Shown piece after piece: positions 58,304 through 64,000 of a DNA stretch of 64,000 nucleotides (position 1 is its first letter; every line of letters begins with the position of its first letter). The notes below the pieces were generated by a model. That model did not search any database and was not told the origin of the DNA. It saw nothing but the letters and a program-made list of their open reading frames with translations. Position numbers and translations under genes: made by a program. The DNA comes from Promicromonospora sukumoe (GTDB lineage Bacteria > Actinomycetota > Actinomycetes > Actinomycetales > Cellulomonadaceae): NCBI RefSeq assembly GCF_014137995.1, contig NZ_JACGWV010000001.1, positions 2,232,001-2,296,000 of the forward strand, written 5' to 3'.

Positions 58304-59734
58304 ATGCACCGTCGCATCCGCCCGTCCGTCGCCGCCGTCGCACTGACCGCCACCGCCGCCCTGCTCGCCGCGTGCGGCGCGCCCGCCGAGGAGCAGTCCG
58401 GTCCCCTCACCTTCTGGACGCCGCAGTCCACGCCCGAGCGGGTCGCCGCCCAGGAGGCCGTGGCCGCGCAGTTCACGGAGGAGACCGGTATCGAGGTCGA
58501 CGTCGTCCCGCTCGCCGCGGCCGACCAGGACCAGGCCCTCGTCACCGGGGCCGCCTCGGGCGAGGTGCCCGACGTGATCCTCGCGGGCGCCGCGCAGGTC
58601 ACCTCCTGGCAGTCGCAGGGGCTGCTGGACACCGACGTCGTCCAGGAGGCCCTGGACACGCTCGACCCCGCCACGTTCAACGAGAACGCGCTCGGCGCGG
58701 TCACGGTGCAGGACGCCGACACCGGCGAGAGCACCGTCGCCGCCGTGCCGAGCGACGGCTGGGTGCACCTCATCGCGTACCGCGCCGACCTGCTCGAGGA
58801 GGCGGGCGTCGAGGTGCCCACCACGGTCGCCGAGCTCGCGGCGGCCGCGACGGCTGTCAAGGAGGAGCTGGACCTCACCGGCATCGCGCTGGGCACGCAG
58901 TCGGGCACGGCGTCGGGCACCGAGGGGATCGAGTCCGTCTTCCAGTCCGCGGGCTGCCGGCTCGTGTCCGACGGCGAGGTCGCGATCGACTCGCCCGAGT
59001 GCGCCGAGGCCGCCGGGCTGTTCAAGGAGCTGCGCGACTCGTCGGTCGCGGGCGACTACGACGTCGAGTCCGCGCGGGCCGCGTACCTCGCGGGCGACGC
59101 CGCCATGCTGCTCTTCTCGACCCACATCCTGGACGAGCTCGCGAACCTCGACGAGGCGGTGCCGCCGTCGTGCCAGGAGTGCGGCGACGACCCCGAGTTC
59201 CTCGCGCAGAACTCGGGCTTCATCACGGTGCTGGAGCCGCCGTCGGGCACGGGTTCCGGCACGGACTCCGGCACGGCCGACGAAGCCGCGCCGGCCCAGT
59301 TCGGCGCCACGCTCGCCTACGCCGTCCCGGCCCGCGCGAACGCCGACGAGGCCCGCCAATACATCGAGTACGTGCTGGGCGAGGGCTACGCCGACACGCT
59401 CGCCGTCGCCACGGAGGGCAGGCTGCCGCTACGCACGGGCACGCCGGAGAACCCCACCGAGTACCTCGACGCGTGGGGCGGCCTCGGGTTCGGGCCGAAG
59501 GTCGAGTCGTCGGTCGCCGAGGTGTACGGCGACGAGCTGGTCACCGCGATGGGCGAGGGCATGTCGGCCGTCTCCCGGTGGGGCCAGGGCACGCCCGACG
59601 CGACGCTCGCCGGGCTGGTCGCCACCCAGGGCACGCTGGCGCAGCAGCTCGACCCGCTCTACCGCGGCACCGACCCGGCCGAGGTGACCCGGCAGATGGC
59701 GGCCGAGGTGACGGCGCTGCAGCAGGACCAGTGA
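58304..59734 (+). CDS. ABC transporter sugar-binding lipoprotein
   Basis: The 476-residue extracellular solute-binding protein has a signal peptide ending in a lipobox (ALLAACGAP), so it is a lipoprotein. The mature part is a family 1 binding protein (LTFWTPQSTPERVAAQEAVA, VPSDGWVHLIAYRADLLEEA, YLAGDAAMLLFSTHIL). A Gly/Ser/Thr-rich insert is near residue 325 (PSGTGSGTDSGTADE). ATG at 58304 follows GGAGGGAA. It is the first gene of the carbohydrate locus and its stop overlaps the first permease (GTGA). Confidence 0.92.
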   Translation: MHRRIRPSVAAVALTATAALLAACGAPAEEQSGPLTFWTPQSTPERVAAQEAVAAQFTEETGIEVDVVPLAAADQDQALVTGAASGEVPDVILAGAAQVTSWQSQGLLDTDVVQEALDTLDPATFNENALGAVTVQDADTGESTVAAVPSDGWVHLIAYRADLLEEAGVEVPTTVAELAAAATAVKEELDLTGIALGTQSGTASGTEGIESVFQSAGCRLVSDGEVAIDSPECAEAAGLFKELRDSSVAGDYDVESARAAYLAGDAAMLLFSTHILDELANLDEAVPPSCQECGDDPEFLAQNSGFITVLEPPSGTGSGTDSGTADEAAPAQFGATLAYAVPARANADEARQYIEYVLGEGYADTLAVATEGRLPLRTGTPENPTEYLDAWGGLGFGPKVESSVAEVYGDELVTAMGEGMSAVSRWGQGTPDATLAGLVATQGTLAQQLDPLYRGTDPAEVTRQMAAEVTALQQDQ

Positions 59735-60720
59735 CGGCGGCCCGCCCCGCTCCGCCGCACACGGCGCCCGCCCGCACCCGGGTGGCGCGACCGAAGGCGA
59801 GGACCGGGCTGGCCCGCAGGGAGAACCGCTCCGGCTGGCTGCTCGTCTCGCCGTCGCTGGCGGTCGTCGCCCTGGTCGTGCTGCTGCCGTTCGCCCTGGT
59901 GGTGGTGTTCGGCTTCTCGGAGATCCGGCTGGTCGACATCCCGTTCCTGGGCACGGAGCCGATCGAGTGGTCGCTGGACAACTTCCGCCGGGCGGCGGCG
60001 TCGCAGGCGTTCTGGGGCGCGCTGTGGACCACGGTCCTGTACGCGGGCCTGACGGCGGTGGGGTCGCTCGCCGTCGGGCTCGTGCTGGCCCTGGCGCTGC
60101 GCAGGCCCTTCCCGGGGCGCGGCCTCGTGCGCGCCCTGCTCCTGGTGCCGTACGTGCTGCCGGTGGTCGCCGCCGCGACCATCTGGAAGACGATGCTGAA
60201 CCCGCAGTACGGCGTCGTGAACGCGTTCGGCCGGGCCTACCTGGGGTGGGACACGCCCGTGGGCTTCCTCAGCACCACCTCCGCCGACGTGTGGGGCATC
60301 CCCGTCCCGGTCGCGCTGCTGGTGGTGGTGCTGTTCGACATCTGGAAGTCGGCGCCGCTCGCCTTCCTTTTCCTCACCGCCCGCCTCCAGTCGGTGCCCG
60401 GCGAGATCGAGGAGGCCGCGGCGCTCGACGGCGCGGGCCGCCGCCAGATCCTGCGGTTCATCCTGCTCCCGCAGCTGCGGGCCGTGGCTCTGCTGCTTCT
60501 GCTGCTGCGGTTCATCTGGTCGTTCCAGACCTTCGACGACGTCTACCTGCTCACCGAGGGCGCCGGCAGCACCCAGGTGATGGCCATCCAGGTCTACACC
60601 GAGCTCGTGACCAAGGCCGACATCGGCAGCGCCGCCGCGTTCGGGCTGCTCATGAGCCTGATCCTCGGGGTGCTGCTCGTGGGGTACGTGCTGCTGTCGC
60701 GACGGACGGAGGAGTCATGA
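59731..60720 (+). CDS. ABC sugar transporter permease (MalF/UgpA-like)
   Basis: The 329-residue permease has six spans and the EAA loop EIEEAAALDGAGRRQILRFI, which docks the ATPase. The long basic N-terminus (ARTRVARPKARTGLARRE) is cytoplasmic. GTG at 59731 is coupled to the binding protein gene; the ATGA at its end couples the second permease. Confidence 0.93.
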   Translation: MTAARPAPPHTAPARTRVARPKARTGLARRENRSGWLLVSPSLAVVALVVLLPFALVVVFGFSEIRLVDIPFLGTEPIEWSLDNFRRAAASQAFWGALWTTVLYAGLTAVGSLAVGLVLALALRRPFPGRGLVRALLLVPYVLPVVAAATIWKTMLNPQYGVVNAFGRAYLGWDTPVGFLSTTSADVWGIPVPVALLVVVLFDIWKSAPLAFLFLTARLQSVPGEIEEAAALDGAGRRQILRFILLPQLRAVALLLLLLRFIWSFQTFDDVYLLTEGAGSTQVMAIQVYTELVTKADIGSAAAFGLLMSLILGVLLVGYVLLSRRTEES

Positions 60721-61565
60721 GCGGTGTCCGACCCACCCGTGCGGCCCGCGCCGGCCGCGCCGTCGTCGTCGTGGTCGCGCTGCTGTGGTCGCTCGGCCCG
60801 GTCGCGTACGGCGTCGTGCTGTCGATGCGCCCGTACGGCGAGGTGACCCGCGACCCGCTGGGCCTGCCCAGCGGGCTGGACCTGTCGGCGTTCGCCACGG
60901 CCGTCCGGGACGAGGCCGACGGCGGCTTCGGGCTCGGCCGGTTCGTGCTCAACTCCCTGGGCGTCGCCGTCGGGACCGTCGTGCTGAGCATCGTCGTCTG
61001 CGTGCTCGGCGCGTACGCCGCCGCCCGTCTGCGGTACCGCGGCCGGGCCGTCACGAACGGCATCATCCTGGCGGTCTACCTGTTCCCGGGGATCGTGCTG
61101 GCGGTACCGAAGTTCGTGATCCTGTCCCGGCTCGGCCTGACGAGCTCCCTGGTGGGGCTGCTGGTCGTCTACGTGGCGGCGACGGTGCCGGTGGCCCTCT
61201 ACATGATGCGCAACTTCTTCCTGGCGCTGCCGGCCAGCGTCGAGGAGGCCGCCATCATGGACGGCTGCAGCCTGGGCCAGCTCCTGATCCGCGTCGTGCT
61301 GCCGATCGCGATCCCGGGCGTCGTCGCGACGGCCATCTACGTGTTCATGATCGCCTGGAACGAGTACTTCTACGCCCTGCTGTTCCTGGTGCAGCACCGC
61401 GACCTCTGGACGGCGCCGCTCGGCATCGCGCAGCTCGGCGACTTCCAGGTGCCGGTCACGGTGCTGCTGGCCGGCTCCATCGCGGTGACCGTGCCGGTGG
61501 TGGTCGTGTTCTTCCTGGCCCAGAGGTACATCGTCTCGGGTCTTGTCCAGGGCGCCGAACGATGA
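60717..61565 (+). CDS. ABC sugar transporter permease (MalG/UgpE-like)
   Basis: The 282-residue permease has six spans and the EAA loop SVEEAAIMDGCSLGQLLIRV. FMIAWNEYFYALLFL near the C-terminus is a family hallmark. It pairs with the upstream permease. No ATPase gene is adjacent; CUT1-type systems commonly share a distant MsmK-like ATPase. Confidence 0.93.
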   Translation: MSGVRPTRAARAGRAVVVVVALLWSLGPVAYGVVLSMRPYGEVTRDPLGLPSGLDLSAFATAVRDEADGGFGLGRFVLNSLGVAVGTVVLSIVVCVLGAYAAARLRYRGRAVTNGIILAVYLFPGIVLAVPKFVILSRLGLTSSLVGLLVVYVAATVPVALYMMRNFFLALPASVEEAAIMDGCSLGQLLIRVVLPIAIPGVVATAIYVFMIAWNEYFYALLFLVQHRDLWTAPLGIAQLGDFQVPVTVLLAGSIAVTVPVVVVFFLAQRYIVSGLVQGAER

Positions 61566-61616
61566 GATGTTCCCTGTCCAGAGACGGTTCTGTGTCCTGA
61601 GAAGGAGGACCGCGCG

Positions 61617-63044
61617 ATGAACCATCCCCTGCGTCTCGCCGTGCTCGGCGCGGGCGGCCGCGGCGCCGACACCTACGGCCGCTGGGTGCGGGCGCACCCG
61701 GACCGGGCCCGCGTCGTGGGGGTCGCCGACCCGGTGCCCGCCCGGCTGGACGCCCTCGCCGGGACGACGGCGGCGCGCTATCCCGACTGGCGCGACCTCG
61801 TCGCCGACCTCGGCCGGCTGCGCCCCGACGCCGTCGTCATCGCCCTCCCGGACGCGCTCCACGTGGACGCCGCCGCGGCGGTCGCGGCGTCGGCCCCCGG
61901 GCTGCCGATGCTGCTGGAGAAGCCCGCCGCCCCGACCCTGACGGCCCTGGCCGACCTGGCCCGCGTGGTGGACCGGACGGGCGCCCGCATCGCCGTCGGG
62001 CACGTGCTGCGGTTCGCGCCGTTCTGGCAGGGGGTGCGCGCCCTCGTCGCCTCGGGCACGCTGGGCGACCTCGCGACGATCGAGGTGCGCGAGAACATCG
62101 GGTTCTGGCACTTCGCGCACTCGTTCGTGCGGGGCAACTGGCGCAACGCCGCCGAGTCCAGCCCGATGGTGCTCGCGAAGACGTGCCACGACCTCGACCT
62201 GATCCGCTGGATCGCCGGCGCGGCGCCCCAGGAGGTCTCCAGCCAGGGGTCGCTGCTGCACTTCCGGCCGGAGAACGCGCCCGACGGCGCCCCGGACCAC
62301 TGCACCGACGGCTGCCCCGCCGCGGCGAGCTGCCCGTTCTACGCGCCGCGCTACTACCTGGACGCCCTGCGCGACGTCACGGGCCACCCCGTGACCATGC
62401 TCGGCGCCGACCTCTCCCCCGCCGGCCGGCTCGCGGCCCTGCGGCGCGGCCCGTACGGGCGCTGCGTCTACCACTGCGACAACGACGTCGCGGACCACCA
62501 GCAGACGCTCCTGCGCTTCGCCTCCGGCCTGACGGCGACGCTGACGGCCAGCGCGTTCACCGCGGAGAACACCCGGCACCTCACGATCACCGGCACTCGC
62601 GGGCAGCTGCACGGGCACATGGACTCGGGCGAGATCCGGGTGGACCTGTTCTCGCCGTCGGCGGGGCTGAGCGGGGGGCCCGACGGCGTGCTGGGCGGCG
62701 TGCCCGGCGTCTCGGTCGCGGCGGCGGGCACCGCCGGGCCCATGGGGCACCCGACCTGGATGCTGGTCGCCCGCGCGGACACCGTCGCCGCCGACCACCG
62801 GGGGCACGCGGGCGGCGACGACGGCCTGATGGACGCGTTCTGCCGGGCCGTGGCCGACGGCACCGTGGGGACCGGCGAGCTGTCGTTCGCGACCGCGCTG
62901 GACAGCCACCTCATGGCGTTCGCGGCCGAGGAGTCGCGCGAGGGCGGGGGCGTGGTGGACTTCGAGGTATGGACGAGGACGGCGCTGGGGCTCGGAACGG
63001 TGGGGCTCGGAGCGGTGAGGCTGGGATCAACGGAGGCGGGGTGA
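61617..63044 (+). CDS. Gfo/Idh/MocA-family oxidoreductase
   Basis: The 475-residue protein has the Rossmann motif RLAVLGAGGRGADTYG, the EKP motif MLLEKPAAPT with the catalytic lysine, and the substrate block KTCHDLDLIRWIAG. A cysteine-rich segment (CTDGCPAAASCPFY, later RCVYHCDND) may bind metal. Members oxidise sugars or act as NAD-dependent glycosidases. Setting it beside a GH89 gene suggests a role in N-acetylated sugar breakdown (inference). ATG at 61617 follows AAGGAGGA. Confidence 0.9.
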   Translation: MNHPLRLAVLGAGGRGADTYGRWVRAHPDRARVVGVADPVPARLDALAGTTAARYPDWRDLVADLGRLRPDAVVIALPDALHVDAAAAVAASAPGLPMLLEKPAAPTLTALADLARVVDRTGARIAVGHVLRFAPFWQGVRALVASGTLGDLATIEVRENIGFWHFAHSFVRGNWRNAAESSPMVLAKTCHDLDLIRWIAGAAPQEVSSQGSLLHFRPENAPDGAPDHCTDGCPAAASCPFYAPRYYLDALRDVTGHPVTMLGADLSPAGRLAALRRGPYGRCVYHCDNDVADHQQTLLRFASGLTATLTASAFTAENTRHLTITGTRGQLHGHMDSGEIRVDLFSPSAGLSGGPDGVLGGVPGVSVAAAGTAGPMGHPTWMLVARADTVAADHRGHAGGDDGLMDAFCRAVADGTVGTGELSFATALDSHLMAFAAEESREGGGVVDFEVWTRTALGLGTVGLGAVRLGSTEAG

Positions 63045-64000
63045 CACCCGGGGCTCCCGCCTGGGCCGACGCCGTCCGCGGCGTCGCGCGCCGGACGGGC
63101 CTGGACCCCGCACTGGTCACCGTCGAGGAACTGGACCGCCCGGCGAGCGCGGCCGACTACCGTGCCGACGGCGGCCGGCTGACGCTCCGCGGGTCCGACC
63201 CGGTGGCGGCGTCGGTCGCGCTGGGCCGGTACGTGCGCACGCACCTGGGGACGCGCCTGACGTGGCAGGGGCAGCGGGTGAGTGCTGCTCCCCTGCCCGA
63301 CGCCCAGCGCACCGCCGTCTCGTCGCCGCACGACGTGCGGTACTACCTGAACGTCGTGACCTTCGGGTACTCGACGCCGTTCTGGGGCTGGGACCGCTGG
63401 GAGCGCGAGGTCGACTGGATGGCGCTGCACGGCGTGACGCACCCCCTGATGCTCCTGGCGCACGAGGCGGTGCTGGCCGAGACCTTCCGCCGGTCCGGCC
63501 TGCCCGACGCCGACGCCGCCGCCTGGATCGGCGGCGCGGCGCACTTCCCGTGGACGTTCATGGGCGGCATGCACTCGTTCGGCGGCCCGCTGCCCGCCCG
63601 GTGGGCCGAGCGGCGCGTGGACCTGGCGCGGCGCGTCCTGGCGCGGATGCGCGAGCTCGGCATGACGCCGGTGCTCCCCGGGTTCGGCGGGCACGTACCA
63701 CCGGCGCTGGCCGGGCCCGGGCCGGTCGACGAGATCGAGTGGCAGGGCTGGCACATCCCCCTGTTGCACCCGGAGTCGCCCCGCTTCCGGGAGCTGGCCG
63801 CGACGTTCGGGCGCGTCCAGCGCGAGCTGCTCGGCCCCGGGACGGGGTACTACGCGGTGGACCCGTACATCGAGTCGGTGCCGCCGTCGGGCGAGGTGGA
63901 GCACCTGCGCGGCGCAGGCCGCGGCATGTACCGGGCCCTCGCGGAGGCGGCCCGGTCCGCGGGCGAGCCCGATCCCGTCTGGGTGCTGCAGGGCTGGCCG
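63041..64000 (+). CDS. Alpha-N-acetylglucosaminidase, GH89 (NAGLU-like), C-terminus outside window
   Basis: The first 320 codons run to the window edge. Residues about 1-85 are an N-terminal alpha-beta domain (ADYRADGGRLTLRGSDPVAA). The GH89 (beta/alpha)8 barrel then begins with RYYLNVVTFGYSTPFWGWDR, WEREVDWMALHGVTHPLML, and PWTFMGGMHSFGGPLPARW. The barrel includes MRELGMTPVLPGFGGHVPPA, all strongly like human NAGLU, which removes terminal alpha-N-acetylglucosamine. No signal peptide is seen, so it probably acts in the cytoplasm on imported oligosaccharides. GTG at 63041 overlaps the oxidoreductase stop (GTGA). Confidence 0.93.
   Translation, partial: MTPGAPAWADAVRGVARRTGLDPALVTVEELDRPASAADYRADGGRLTLRGSDPVAASVALGRYVRTHLGTRLTWQGQRVSAAPLPDAQRTAVSSPHDVRYYLNVVTFGYSTPFWGWDRWEREVDWMALHGVTHPLMLLAHEAVLAETFRRSGLPDADAAAWIGGAAHFPWTFMGGMHSFGGPLPARWAERRVDLARRVLARMRELGMTPVLPGFGGHVPPALAGPGPVDEIEWQGWHIPLLHPESPRFRELAATFGRVQRELLGPGTGYYAVDPYIESVPPSGEVEHLRGAGRGMYRALAEAARSAGEPDPVWVLQGWP

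Overview
The window is very G+C-rich, with frequent GTG starts, GTGA/ATGA stop-start overlaps and many leaderless-type promoters. Together with rbpA, pafB-pafC-tatA-tatC-helY, an ECF42-type sigma factor and an Lsr2-like domain, this points to an actinobacterium, most likely Micrococcales of the Cellulomonas/Cellulosimicrobium/Promicromonospora kind. The genus is an inference. No tRNA, rRNA, riboswitch or CRISPR array was seen.

Layout. 1-11800: housekeeping and accessory single genes (luciferase-like oxidoreductase, malic enzyme, tyrosine phosphatase, RNase Z, galE, LysE exporter) mixed with three unusual proteins: a MerR-PP2C fusion (4829-5920), an Abi/HEPN-family protein (6102-6860), and a protein with a degenerate exonuclease-like domain plus an Lsr2-like domain (8559-9956). 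11887-13314: a tyrosine recombinase carrying a peptidoglycan-binding-like domain inside its catalytic domain. 13497-15124: a DGPF/YciI protein with an ECF42-type sigma factor. 15090-19626: regulator/enzyme pairs (double-MerR regulator with an erythromycin-esterase homologue; AraC regulator with an NmrA-like reductase; a flavin-binding PPOX protein).

19624-25620 is a compact Tn7-like transposon: tnsA-tnsB-tnsC-tniQ, all on the minus strand with overlapping starts and stops, one GNAT acetyltransferase as the only cargo, and related 17-bp repeats at both ends. It lies between the stop codon of the PPOX gene and a KfrA-like DNA-binding coiled-coil gene.

26888-43671: metabolic and core genes. These include a VOC protein, an S9 peptidase, a PHP metallohydrolase, a ChbG deacetylase coupled to a GPH sugar transporter, a flavin monooxygenase/FMN reductase pair under a perfect 20-bp palindrome, rbpA, lnt, a YtcJ-like amidohydrolase and the helicase helY. 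43767-47388: pafB-pafC-(110-aa protein)-tatA-tatC, the classic actinobacterial DNA-damage-regulator/Tat block. 47427-52835: a DUF3866-DUF4129-membrane protein-MoxR-DUF58-membrane protein operon. 52887-55953: Dps and the ectoine operon ectABC. 56087-58209: a GNAT, a recombinase-like fragment without a catalytic tyrosine, and a YigZ protein. 58304-64000: a carbohydrate locus with a binding protein, two ABC permeases, a Gfo/Idh/MocA oxidoreductase and the start of an alpha-N-acetylglucosaminidase (GH89). No ATPase gene is present there, so a shared MsmK-type ATPase is likely.
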